Assembly: GCA_030653545.1 (NCBI GenBank)
Contig: JAURZE010000015.1
Coordinates: 39,234-103,233, forward strand
Direction: 5' to 3'
DNA length: 64,000 nucleotides
From: Nitrospira sp.
GTDB taxonomy: Bacteria; Nitrospirota; Nitrospiria; Nitrospirales; Nitrospiraceae
The first letter of the stretch is position 1; each line of letters begins with the position of its first letter. The translations under genes were made by a program, and so were the position numbers. The notes below the pieces were generated by a model. The model was not told where the DNA came from, did not search any database, and saw only the letters and a program-made list of their open reading frames with translations. Of the stretch, positions 35,250 to 43,531 are shown piece by piece.

Positions 35250-36047
35250 ATGAAGAAGGGTGCGTTATCAGTTGTGTTTGGTGCGGCCGCGGTGGCGTTG
35301 GTGGCAGCCCCGCTCTTGGCGAATGCCGGCGGAACCGTTGCCGGGAAAGTAACCTATGCCGGGAAGGCTGAACAGAAGGAATTCTCCTTCGCCAAGTTCC
35401 CGAACCCCAAGTTCTGCCCGAAGAACCCGAACAAGAGCTTGATGGATGGCGATAAGCGCTTCTTGAAGACCGTCGAAGTGGGTAAGGATGGCGGTCTGAA
35501 GGGTGCGGTCGTTGCCGTGGTCGATATCGAAGACAAGGCGTTCATGGATGGGTACGCGGGCACCGAAGTTGTCGCGGCGTTCTGTGAGTTCCTCCCGTTC
35601 TCTGGCGTGGTTGTGAATAACAAGAATTTCAAGGTCGAAAATCAAGATGCCGACCCCGATGACCCCAAGTCGACATTGGGCGTCCTTCACAATCCGCATA
35701 GCTTCGTGGTGAAGGGTTCGAGCTCGGCAACCGGTTTCAATATCGGTTTGGCCAAGAAGGGCGATAAGTTGGAGAAGCCGGTTGTGTTCCGTGGTGGCGC
35801 TGAGAAGGATGGCTTCTATCGGTTACAGTGCGACCAGCATGAGTTCATGCAGTCGTTCTTCCTCCCGGTGACGAATGCACACTTCGCCGTGGTGAAGGAC
35901 GATGGTACATTCGAGCTCAAGGATGTCCCGGCCGGCAAGCACAAAGTGGTGGCCTGGCATCCGTTTGCCGCCAAGGGCAAGAAGGTGGAGTTCGAGGTGG
36001 ATGTTCCTGAAGGCGGGAAGGCTGACCTCAAGGCTGAAATCAAGTAA
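35250..36047 (+). CDS. Secreted cupredoxin-like protein, abundant-type gene
   Basis: A 265-residue protein with a clear signal peptide cut after LLANA (residue 25) and a strong AAGGAGG site. Type-1 copper ligand candidates are H150 (LHNPHSFVVKG) and C194, H197, M200 (LQCDQHEFM, Cys-x2-His-x2-Met). A C-terminal carboxypeptidase-regulatory-like segment follows (FELKDVPAGKHKVVAWHP). It matches the protein at 32066 in layout although identity is low. The very Lys-rich composition, strong ribosome site, own promoter and strong terminator suggest high expression. Probable periplasmic electron carrier or copper chaperone. Confidence 0.8.
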   Translation: MKKGALSVVFGAAAVALVAAPLLANAGGTVAGKVTYAGKAEQKEFSFAKFPNPKFCPKNPNKSLMDGDKRFLKTVEVGKDGGLKGAVVAVVDIEDKAFMDGYAGTEVVAAFCEFLPFSGVVVNNKNFKVENQDADPDDPKSTLGVLHNPHSFVVKGSSSATGFNIGLAKKGDKLEKPVVFRGGAEKDGFYRLQCDQHEFMQSFFLPVTNAHFAVVKDDGTFELKDVPAGKHKVVAWHPFAAKGKKVEFEVDVPEGGKADLKAEIK

Positions 36048-36079
36048 GCCTGTTTCCAGTTTCAGCGGGACCATCCCGC

Positions 36080-36115
36080 CACAAAGGGCAGCGGAGCAAT
36101 CCGCTGCCCTTTGTG
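36080..36115 (+). terminator. Intrinsic terminator after the second cupredoxin
   Basis: A perfect 16-bp stem, CACAAAGGGCAGCGGA with its complement, around GCAA, followed by a T-rich stretch. Confidence 0.85.
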
Positions 36116-36215
36116 TTTCTGCTGAGTTTTCCCCCGGCTGAGTCGCCTTGCCTTTCACTTTCTGAACTGGGTAAGATGCCAATTTTCTGAGTCAGGATGC
36201 TTCAAGGGGATTGGT

Positions 36216-37202
36216 GTGTCACGAGAATTCTCGCTCGCCGAAATCTTTCAACTCGGGTATTACTGGGAGACGAAAATTCTCCTGACCGGCGTGCGCCTGG
36301 ACCTCTTTTCCTGTCTCGATGGGAAAGGGAAAACGGCTCAGGAGGTCGCCAGCCGTCTTGGCGCCCATGAGCCGACCCTGACGCTTCTCTTAAATGCGCT
36401 GGTTGCGATGCGATTGTTGAATAAAGAGGCTGAGGCATACGGCAATTCAGCGGCAGCGGCCACTCATCTCGTCAAGCATTCCCCTCAATATATCGGGCAC
36501 TTGCTCCTGCTGCACGATGCAGAATGGGAGAATTGGGGAAAGTTAGAGCAGACCATTCGAACAGGGCAGCGGGCCGTCGATCGACATGTCTTTGAGACGG
36601 ATCCTGAATTGGGTACCAATGTACTCGCCGTACTTCACCGGATCGGCCAGCAGAGCGGGCCTGAATTTGCCAAACGGCTGAGCCTGGCCGGCCCCGTTCG
36701 CATGTTGGATCTTGGCGGTGGTGCGGGAACGAATGCGATTGCCTTTTGTCAGACCTATCCCGAACTCACGGCCACCGTTTTTGATCTTCCTGCCACATTG
36801 CGTTTAACGGAGAAGACGGTCAAGGAAGCCGGTTTCGACTCACGGATTGCGCTGCTTCCGGGGAACTTCAATACGGATAGCCTCGGCGGTCCCTATGATG
36901 TCGTACTGATGTCCGACATTCTGCATTACCAGACCTTTGAGACCAATGCCGCGCTTGTGAAGAAAGTCCTGGCTCATTTGGCGCCGGGAGGACGGTTGAT
37001 TATTAAGGATCGGTTTCTGGATGAGGCGGGGACCGGTCCTGCCTGGACGACGGCTTTTGCGGTCCACATTTTGGTCAACACGCAACAGGGTGGCTGCTAC
37101 AAGACCAGCGACGCCATTCAATGGATGACTGCCGCAGGGTTTTCCTCGGCTGCCGAGCTGGAGAAAACCGCTGTGGTACAGGGCCTGAAAGGGACAAGGT
37201 AA
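36216..37202 (+). CDS. SAM-dependent O-methyltransferase
   Basis: A 328-residue methyltransferase of the acetylserotonin/caffeate O-methyltransferase type. A winged-helix dimerisation domain (residues 1-95) is followed by a Rossmann fold with MLDLGGGAGTNAIAFCQTYP (SAM motif I) and FDLPATLRLTEK. In plant enzymes a His near the C-terminal acts as base; it is not obvious here. The start is GTG. It opens a run of closely packed same-strand genes that ends with bd-like subunit 1 and its followers, so a quinone- or haem-related small-molecule substrate is possible but unproven. Confidence 0.8.
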   Translation: MSREFSLAEIFQLGYYWETKILLTGVRLDLFSCLDGKGKTAQEVASRLGAHEPTLTLLLNALVAMRLLNKEAEAYGNSAAAATHLVKHSPQYIGHLLLLHDAEWENWGKLEQTIRTGQRAVDRHVFETDPELGTNVLAVLHRIGQQSGPEFAKRLSLAGPVRMLDLGGGAGTNAIAFCQTYPELTATVFDLPATLRLTEKTVKEAGFDSRIALLPGNFNTDSLGGPYDVVLMSDILHYQTFETNAALVKKVLAHLAPGGRLIIKDRFLDEAGTGPAWTTAFAVHILVNTQQGGCYKTSDAIQWMTAAGFSSAAELEKTAVVQGLKGTR

Positions 37203-37206
37203 GCGT

Positions 37207-37923
37207 GTGATGGACTGGCTCAAAGATCCTGGATTTCTCGGGACGCATGCCACGATCGGCGCGGACTTGAGCCAGTTCATGGCGACGCTCTTCACCGGTT
37301 TGTTTATTCTGGGCTGGATCCAGGCGAAACAGCGCAAGGCCGACGCCCATCATTGGTTGATGCTGGGCGGGATGATCTCGATGCTCAGCTTCTTCATCGC
37401 CTACTATTTGTTCCGGCAATTGGGTGTGCTGGCGGTGGAGGGCAAAGAAGGCTTTGGGGGGTCGCAGGCGCTGTACGACTATGTCTTTATCCCGGTCCTG
37501 ACGTTCCACATTATTCTCGTCATCATCGGATTGGTCATGGCGGTCTATATGATCGTCCTGGGGTTTCGCTCGCAGCAAGTGGTCGACGGAGTGCGGTCGT
37601 TGCGCGAGTCGATACTGTTGACGACGTGGAAGAAGGTCGGACTGATCTTCGGTGGAGTCACGGTGGTGGTGCTCGGGCTGTTTTTCTCCCGTGTGGCGAC
37701 GGCCGGTTTCTCCATGCGGAAGCTGGAGGTGTATCTCGGGCTTCTGTTGTTGGTCGGGATCGTGCTCGCGGTGGAGATCACGATCCAGCGTATTTGGCCG
37801 GACGGCGGCCGTCGGCATCGCGCGCTGGGCCGATTTACGATGGTCATCTATTGCATCCTGTTTGCCACCGGCACCTTTACGTACACGATGCTCTACATTC
37901 TGTATCCCGGCAAGATTGGATAG
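37207..37923 (+). CDS. DUF420-like multihelix membrane protein
   Basis: A 238-residue protein, six or seven helices, starting GTG-ATG four bases after the methyltransferase. Conserved membrane histidines occur in DAHHWLMLGGM, VLTFHIILVIIG and RRHRALGRFTM. This pattern fits the DUF420/CtaM-like family linked to cytochrome oxidase assembly in other bacteria. Placement upstream of a bd-like oxidase fits a haem or oxidase maturation role. Family call by motif pattern only. Confidence 0.68.
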   Translation: MMDWLKDPGFLGTHATIGADLSQFMATLFTGLFILGWIQAKQRKADAHHWLMLGGMISMLSFFIAYYLFRQLGVLAVEGKEGFGGSQALYDYVFIPVLTFHIILVIIGLVMAVYMIVLGFRSQQVVDGVRSLRESILLTTWKKVGLIFGGVTVVVLGLFFSRVATAGFSMRKLEVYLGLLLLVGIVLAVEITIQRIWPDGGRRHRALGRFTMVIYCILFATGTFTYTMLYILYPGKIG

Positions 37924-37927
37924 CCCT

Positions 37928-38422
37928 ATGTTGACCTGTGGTTGCGGGCGCTGGATGCATACCGAGGGCATTGAAGAGCGAGCGTACGATGATGGGGCGC
38001 TCCAGTGGTTTATCAGATCGGAATGTCGCGGCTGCGGGCTCAAAGTCGGCGTGGATGTCCCGGCCGGACAGATGAACGGTTTGGTCGATCGACTGACGTG
38101 GACGGACGATGCCTTGCATCGGCTTGAAAGAATGCCGCCGTATTTGGCGCCGCTATTTCGGGACGAGGTCGAGCAGGATCTGCGGACGCGTGGCGAACGG
38201 GTCGTGACGTACGATGTGCTGCTTCGCCCGCGCACCGGCGAGCGGATTGAATGGGATGCTGAGGCGGAACGGCGTCTGAGTAAAGTGCCGGCTCCCGTCC
38301 GCGCGATGGCGAAGGTTGAACTGGAACGAACGGCGGCCGATCGCGGACAGACGCGAATCACGGTGGCCCTGATGGAAGAACTCAAGGCCAAGTATTTTGG
38401 AATGGCGGCGCAGAAAGCGTGA
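37928..38422 (+). CDS. Zinc-ribbon protein with PCP_red domain
   Basis: From the ATG five bases after the previous stop it has 164 residues. The N-terminal part has CGC at residues 4-6 and CRGC near residue 36, probably one metal site. The C-terminal 45 residues (LSKVPAPVRAMAKVELERTA, then GQTRITVALMEELKAKYFG) match the PCP_red domain found at the end of light-independent protochlorophyllide reductase subunits and in many unrelated proteins of non-phototrophs. The function of the free domain is not known. Confidence 0.75.
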   Translation: MLTCGCGRWMHTEGIEERAYDDGALQWFIRSECRGCGLKVGVDVPAGQMNGLVDRLTWTDDALHRLERMPPYLAPLFRDEVEQDLRTRGERVVTYDVLLRPRTGERIEWDAEAERRLSKVPAPVRAMAKVELERTAADRGQTRITVALMEELKAKYFGMAAQKA

Positions 38423-38423
38423 T

Positions 38424-38507
38424 GAGCGATCTGTGATGAGTGATGAGCGAAGAGGAATGCGCGTTTTCCATTACTTGTCACCCATCACCTATCACCCATC
38501 ACTGGAG
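38424..38507. repeat. Imperfect inverted repeat of GTGATG-type units
   Basis: Left-arm units GTGATGAGTGATGAG face right-arm units CACCCATCACCTATCACCCATCAC across about 30 bases. It may fold as a hairpin or be a short repeat-sequence relic between two genes. Confidence 0.55.
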
Positions 38508-38512
38508 TTGTG

Positions 38513-39592
38513 ATGTTGCATCGAATGGCATTGCGGGTGCTTCCGAGCCTGAGCCTGGCGGTGACGGAAGATGCCGTACGCAAGCAGAAGCGTCTCGTCA
38601 TGTTTGTGCCGGGATTGGTTGCGTTCGGGGTCTATCGCCTCGCAAAGCATGTAGTGCCGTTGACGGAGCCGCTTGTCTTGCTGGCCGTGAGCAGTCTGGT
38701 GGCGATGGTCACCGCACTCTTGGCCTATCGAGTTGGACGATCTGCTTCGTGGACGGTGATCGCACGAGAAGATGGGAGCCGACTCCTGGTTTGGCTGGCC
38801 GGCTGGATTGGCGCCGTCTACGGGATCCAGCTCTCTCTCTTGGTGCTCGCACTGTTGTGGGTGGTGGGGTACAGCTATCTACAGCATCCGGATGGTCCGG
38901 CCATGATGGCGATCATTATCTCCTGTACGTCGGTGGCCCGCGATGCGTTTGAAATCGGCTATGTGCGGAAGCTTGCGGTTCAGGGACGCCTGTTTCTCAC
39001 CTTTCCGGATGGAGCCGCGCTTCGTACCTTAGTGCAGAGTCGGCTCTCTCAGGTGGGGCCGTGGGGACTCGTCGGTCTGGGCGTCGGCGGCTTGATGGGA
39101 CTGTCCGGGCAGGTGATCGCCGATGGGCAGATGGCTGCGTTGGCTCAGTTACTGGGCGTCACCGTATTGGGCGGTGCCCTCACGCTGTGCGCGTATTTCG
39201 GTGGCTTGCGCCCCTCCGTGGCATGGGTGGAGACACTTAAGCGGACAGCGCCGACCGAGTTATTGAAGTATTGGTGGTGGCCCGGGATGGCCTTTGCGTC
39301 CACGTACTATTTGGTTGTCATGGGTCTGGTGCTGTTTGTCGGCAGGCAGCCAGGAATGGCGACAGGGCAGGCCGTTGTAGGGGGCGCGTTGGTTACGGCG
39401 ATCATGACGCTGTACGGGTACTATCTGGGTCATCGCCGGCAAGTCGAAGATGAGCAGGCGCCGCAGTTATCGAGCGGGATGCTGCGTTGTCCCTTCGTAA
39501 TGGGGATTCTTGGCAAGTCGGCAAATGCGTCCGGCAGCATGAACGGACTGGCCGGCGACATGGCCTTAAGCAAGACGGGATCAAAGGGGTAG
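38513..39592 (+). CDS. Uncharacterised multihelix membrane protein
   Basis: A 359-residue protein from the ATG five bases after GGAG. About eight helices occur, the first pair around residues 30-75. LALLWVVGYSYLQHPDGPAM and SCTSVARDAFEIGYVRKLAVQG are notable soluble-facing segments. It ends with a Ser/Gly-rich tail. No family recognised. It stops four bases before bd-like subunit 1 and is therefore likely co-transcribed with it, as an assembly or accessory subunit. Confidence 0.68.
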   Translation: MLHRMALRVLPSLSLAVTEDAVRKQKRLVMFVPGLVAFGVYRLAKHVVPLTEPLVLLAVSSLVAMVTALLAYRVGRSASWTVIAREDGSRLLVWLAGWIGAVYGIQLSLLVLALLWVVGYSYLQHPDGPAMMAIIISCTSVARDAFEIGYVRKLAVQGRLFLTFPDGAALRTLVQSRLSQVGPWGLVGLGVGGLMGLSGQVIADGQMAALAQLLGVTVLGGALTLCAYFGGLRPSVAWVETLKRTAPTELLKYWWWPGMAFASTYYLVVMGLVLFVGRQPGMATGQAVVGGALVTAIMTLYGYYLGHRRQVEDEQAPQLSSGMLRCPFVMGILGKSANASGSMNGLAGDMALSKTGSKG

Positions 39593-39596
39593 TCGT

Positions 39597-41477
39597 ATGC
39601 GTCGTCGCAGCTGGATGACCGGTTCCATGATCGCAGTGGTTGTGTGTGTCACAATTCTGGCCGCTCTGTTGCCCGTGATCGGGAATGGACCGAGTCTGTC
39701 GTTTGCCGAAGGCACGACGGACTTGTACTTTGGCACAGAGGGCACGCCGCAAGGTCCGCCGGCTCCGGGACCTCATGAGACCGTCTATTCACGGGTTGGT
39801 TCATTCGATAGCCGGCTCCTGGTCTGGTTCGTGACGCAGCAGCATACCTACTTTGGAGGATTTGTCCTCGCGCTGCCGCTGTTTTGTGCCTTGCTGGAGT
39901 TTGCCGGATTGATTACGAAAAAGCCGGCGTTGTCGCTTCGCTATGACGGCTTGGCCCGAGACTTGGCGAAGGTCGCCTTGCTGGCTCTCTCGGTGACCGC
40001 GGTGGTCGGGAGCCTCATGTTGTCCATGTTCATCTACTTCTACCCGTCGTTCATGAAGTATATGGGCGGGACGTTCAAGTCGTTCATGCCGGTCTATGCC
40101 ATCGTGTTTGTCGGAGAGTCGCTGCTGCTGATCATCTATTACTACAGCTGGAATCGGATGGCTGAACGCGGGTTGAAGTGGATTCACGCCGCCATCGGCA
40201 TTCTGACGAATATCTTCGGGACATCGTTGCTCTTGCTGGCCAACGCCTGGTCGGCGTTTATGATGGCGCCGGCCGGCGTCGATGCGCAGGGCCGGTTTCT
40301 TGGGAATGTTTGGCACTTGCTCCATTCCGCTCTCTGGAATCCCCTGAACGTCCATCGATTTCTCGCGGACATTATGTCCGGCGGGGCGGTGGTGCTGGCC
40401 TATGCCTGTTACCGGTTTTTCACCAGCAAGACCAGCGAAGAGCGGGCCTATTACGACTGGGTAGGCTACATCTTTCTGTTCGTCACGGTCTGTGCGTTGC
40501 TGCCGATGCCGATCGCCGGGTATTGGCTGATGCGTTCGGTGTATGCCTTCAGCCAGAGCATGGGCGTGACCATGATGGGCGGCTTACTGACCTGGCTCTT
40601 TGTCGTGCAGGCGCTGCTGATCGGGGCGTTGCTCTTAGGGATCAACTACTACATTTGGCAGAGTATGGCGCGAATCAAGGGCGGGGAGCGCTACCAGCCG
40701 TACTACCAGTTCCTGCTTGGCGTGCTGACGATGGCCCTCTTCATCTGGTTGACGCCGCATACGGTCTTGATGTCAGGGGCGGAAGTGAAGGCGATGGGCG
40801 GGGCACAGCATCCGGTGGTCGGGAATTACGGAGTTATGTCAGCAAAGAACGGCGCAGTCAATGTGATGATTCTCATCACGGCGCTCAGCTTTCTCTACTA
40901 TCGGCGTGCCAATCGAACGATGACGGTGTCCTGGGTGAAGACAGGGAATCTTCTGATCGGGACCTTGTACACGGTGGGTCTCGTGAATGTGATCTGGCTG
41001 TCGATCTACGGCTTCTATTTGCCCGCGAAGATCCGCGTGGGATTGTCGTCGCCCCAAGCCTTTACGACATTGACGGTGATTCTGGCAGGTGTCGTGATCA
41101 ACCGTCTCATGCTGCGGGGCTCGGTGGTGCACGGCCCCGTGCAATGGGGGAAGATTTCGGTGCGCGGCATGGTGGGGCTCTTCGGCTTGGCCGCGGCGTT
41201 TACCTGGGTGATGGGGTTGATGGGCTACATTCGATCGTCCGGGCGTCTGTCCTGGCACGTCAGCGAGCTGATGGCCGATGTCTCTCCCTGGGCGTTTACT
41301 CCCGATCTAGAGTTTGCTGCGAAAATGGTCACGCTAAACATGGTGGTGTTTTGGGGAGCGGTGTTCGCGCTCTTTTGGATGTGTCAGCGCGAACAGCAGC
41401 CAGTAATGGGAGAAGAGTTTTTCGAGGAGCAGGCGCCGGCGTTGGCTCCCTCCTCGTCGCAAGAAGCCTCATCGTAA
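39597..41477 (+). CDS. Cytochrome bd-like oxidase subunit I, paralogue 1
   Basis: A 626-residue protein with an N-terminal export helix, a short periplasmic segment and about 13 further helices. Resemblance to CydA: QQHTYFGGFVLALPLFC (helix-1 His region), VFVGESLLLIIYYYSWNRM (Glu of the Glu107 position kept, Glu99 position replaced by Val in my manual alignment) and LNVHRFLADIMSGG (His186 position). The classical GRQPW quinol-loop motif is absent; GYIRSSGRLSWHV occupies a similar place. It is therefore not a standard ubiquinol oxidase. No cytochrome c gene is linked to this copy. Paralogous to 45031. Confidence 0.8.
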   Translation: MRRRSWMTGSMIAVVVCVTILAALLPVIGNGPSLSFAEGTTDLYFGTEGTPQGPPAPGPHETVYSRVGSFDSRLLVWFVTQQHTYFGGFVLALPLFCALLEFAGLITKKPALSLRYDGLARDLAKVALLALSVTAVVGSLMLSMFIYFYPSFMKYMGGTFKSFMPVYAIVFVGESLLLIIYYYSWNRMAERGLKWIHAAIGILTNIFGTSLLLLANAWSAFMMAPAGVDAQGRFLGNVWHLLHSALWNPLNVHRFLADIMSGGAVVLAYACYRFFTSKTSEERAYYDWVGYIFLFVTVCALLPMPIAGYWLMRSVYAFSQSMGVTMMGGLLTWLFVVQALLIGALLLGINYYIWQSMARIKGGERYQPYYQFLLGVLTMALFIWLTPHTVLMSGAEVKAMGGAQHPVVGNYGVMSAKNGAVNVMILITALSFLYYRRANRTMTVSWVKTGNLLIGTLYTVGLVNVIWLSIYGFYLPAKIRVGLSSPQAFTTLTVILAGVVINRLMLRGSVVHGPVQWGKISVRGMVGLFGLAAAFTWVMGLMGYIRSSGRLSWHVSELMADVSPWAFTPDLEFAAKMVTLNMVVFWGAVFALFWMCQREQQPVMGEEFFEEQAPALAPSSSQEASS

Positions 41478-41496
41478 AGAAAGGGTCGAAACGCCT

Positions 41497-42153
41497 ATGA
41501 ATGGTCGGATGGTGTGGAGTGTAGTGGCTCTGGCGAGTATGGCGTTGTGTGTCGGAACCGTCATCACTAAGTCAGTCTATGCAGAAAGCCAAGTGTTGGT
41601 GCTGGAAGATTTCCAAGGGAAAGAAGCGGATGGTTTTCCCTCGTCCTGGGATCACGAGAACCAGCGCAGTCATTCCAAGGGGCGCGACGCGTATAAGGTG
41701 CAAACTGAAAATGGTGTAAATTTTTTGTCGGCCAAAGATGCCGGACAACGGATCAAGAAAAAGAAGATCGACTGGGATCCCAAAGCCTATCCCGTGCTCA
41801 CCTGGCGGTGGCGTTTGCTGAAGGCTCCGGCTGGAACGGATCAAATCGCGGCGATCTATGCCTCGCTCGATACCGATTTGTTGTTTATCCCGGTGTTCAC
41901 AAAGTATGTCTGGAGCGGGACCAAGCCGGAAGGGACCCTGACGGAAGGCGGCATGTTCAGCGGATCAGAGATCGTTATGCAGAGCGGGACTAAAGACGTC
42001 GGCCAGTGGTTTGAAGAGCGTGTGAATGTTTATGAGGATTTCAAGCGCATTCATCAACATGAGCCGGCGCCCAAGGCCTGGGGCATTTCGATCATTGCCG
42101 CGCCTGGAGTGGAGATTGATTTCGGCTCGCTGGTGGCCGGTCCTGCCAAGTAA
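41497..42153 (+). CDS. DUF3047 secreted protein
   Basis: A 218-residue protein with a signal peptide (VVALASMALCVGTVITKSVYA) and a beta-sandwich of the DUF3047 type: AKDAGQRIKKKKIDWDPKAYPVLTWRWRL split by hydrophobic strands, and WSGTKPEGT. Function of the family is unknown. It starts 19 bases after bd-like subunit 1, in the same unit. Confidence 0.75.
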   Translation: MNGRMVWSVVALASMALCVGTVITKSVYAESQVLVLEDFQGKEADGFPSSWDHENQRSHSKGRDAYKVQTENGVNFLSAKDAGQRIKKKKIDWDPKAYPVLTWRWRLLKAPAGTDQIAAIYASLDTDLLFIPVFTKYVWSGTKPEGTLTEGGMFSGSEIVMQSGTKDVGQWFEERVNVYEDFKRIHQHEPAPKAWGISIIAAPGVEIDFGSLVAGPAK

Positions 42154-42173
42154 CGGAGGGAGTCGCAGTTGCC

Positions 42174-42569
42174 ATGACTGGGGCTGGAGATCAGGGGCTT
42201 CCCATCAGAAAGCTCGTGGACATCGTGTTCGGTGTGGTGGTGATGGGGACAGTGGGAACGCTGATTGGCCTCATCATGGGCAGTGAATTCATACCGTTGG
42301 CGATTGGGATTGGGCTTGTAATGGGGGGTGTCGTAGGGTTCCTCGGGGGGCGACGGTTTCTGATCAGTATTTTAGTTGGAACAGTCCTGGGCGGTCTGCT
42401 GGCCTGGCTATTGGCCGGACCGGAACGGATCTCGTATGGGGCCGGTGCCGGGGCGGCCATGGGCGGATTTCTCGGAGTTCAGGTCTCGATGTTGTTGGAT
42501 ATGCGCGCGGCCCGCAAGGCCGAAGGGGCGGGTGCGTCGGTTGAAGAGGTGACTCAGGACGCTCGCTAA
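42174..42569 (+). CDS. Small Gly-rich membrane protein
   Basis: A 131-residue protein with four glycine-rich helices (about 10-33, 40-57, 60-80, 85-105), for example IGLVMGGVVGFLGGRRFLIS, and a charged C-terminal tail. Similar Gly-zipper membrane proteins are common and unassigned. Part of the run following bd-like subunit 1, with GGAG upstream. Confidence 0.6.
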   Translation: MTGAGDQGLPIRKLVDIVFGVVVMGTVGTLIGLIMGSEFIPLAIGIGLVMGGVVGFLGGRRFLISILVGTVLGGLLAWLLAGPERISYGAGAGAAMGGFLGVQVSMLLDMRAARKAEGAGASVEEVTQDAR

Positions 42570-42608
42570 TAGGTGTCTTGTCAGATTTATCCGGGCGCGT
42601 GGAGACTT

Positions 42609-43526
42609 ATGGAAAACAGGGGTGTACTGATCGGGTCAATCGTCTTTGTCTTCGGGTCATTCATTCTCCTGATCGCAGGGCTAGTCTATGAGTCATATAA
42701 GGCCAAGCAGATGCGGGAATTAGCCATGAGTATCCAGACGGAATCCCGCCCGGTCGCGGCGAAGGCGGTTGCGCAGGATTTCTCGATGTATAAAACGAGA
42801 ATCGGCGATGAAGGGCGCGAGATGGTGCAGGTGCCGGCGGGGCCGTTTACGATGGGGAGTAGCGATGGGGATCCGGATGAGGCGCCTGAGCGACAGGTGT
42901 TCTTGAAAGGGTTCTTTATCGATCGATACGAAGTGACGCAGGATGAGTACCTGCGTTTTGCCAAGATGACCAAGCGGCAGCTCCCGAGGATTGAAGTATT
43001 CGAAGACGACCAGTCGAAAGTCTTAAAGCCTGAGCTGGCGGCGATGAGCGTTTCCTGGGACGATGCGGTCGCCTATTGTAAGTGGGCCGGTAAGCGATTG
43101 CCGACAGAGGCTGAATGGGAGAAGGCCGGGCGGGGTGAGGGGAAACGGAAATACCCTTGGGGCGACAAGTTCATGAATGGTGTGGCCAATGTGGATGGGC
43201 CTGAGGATGGATACAAGTATCTGGCGCCTCCCGGCTCGTTTGAGGCCGGCCGGAGCCCCTACGGATTGCACGATATGACGGGAAATGTCGCCGAATGGGT
43301 CGCGGATACGTATGACGAGCACTACTACAAAAAGGGTGGCTATCGTGACCCGAAGGGGCCCGATGAGGGTGATCTGAAAGTGGTGCGTGGTGGCTCCTGG
43401 AGGGAAACCGAGCAAAACGCCAGGCTCTCCAAACGATTCGCGGCTAAGCATTGGCGGAATGATATTACGATTGGAATTCGTTGCGCCGGCGATTTGGAGC
43501 TGAGCGGCGATGCGGTCGGTCAGTAG
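42609..43526 (+). CDS. Membrane-anchored formylglycine-enzyme-like protein 1
   Basis: A 305-residue protein with a signal anchor (residues 8-28) and an FGE-sulfatase/SUMF1 domain from about residue 75: MVQVPAGPFTMGSSDGDPDE, FFIDRYEVTQDEYLRF, RLPTEAEWEKAGRGEGKRKY and DMTGNVAEWV. The C-terminal region that holds the catalytic Cys pair in true formylglycine enzymes reads RFAAKHWRNDITIGIRCAGD, so those residues are missing. It is probably a non-sulfatase periplasmic binding or assembly protein. It and the next gene form a tandem pair. Confidence 0.88.
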   Translation: MENRGVLIGSIVFVFGSFILLIAGLVYESYKAKQMRELAMSIQTESRPVAAKAVAQDFSMYKTRIGDEGREMVQVPAGPFTMGSSDGDPDEAPERQVFLKGFFIDRYEVTQDEYLRFAKMTKRQLPRIEVFEDDQSKVLKPELAAMSVSWDDAVAYCKWAGKRLPTEAEWEKAGRGEGKRKYPWGDKFMNGVANVDGPEDGYKYLAPPGSFEAGRSPYGLHDMTGNVAEWVADTYDEHYYKKGGYRDPKGPDEGDLKVVRGGSWRETEQNARLSKRFAAKHWRNDITIGIRCAGDLELSGDAVGQ

Positions 43527-43531
43527 CGGTC

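Noticed and set aside
38424..38507. Possible CRISPR-like array because of repeated GTGATG units
   Set aside because: Units are about 8-9 bases, with no spacers of regular length, and they are arranged as inverted arms.
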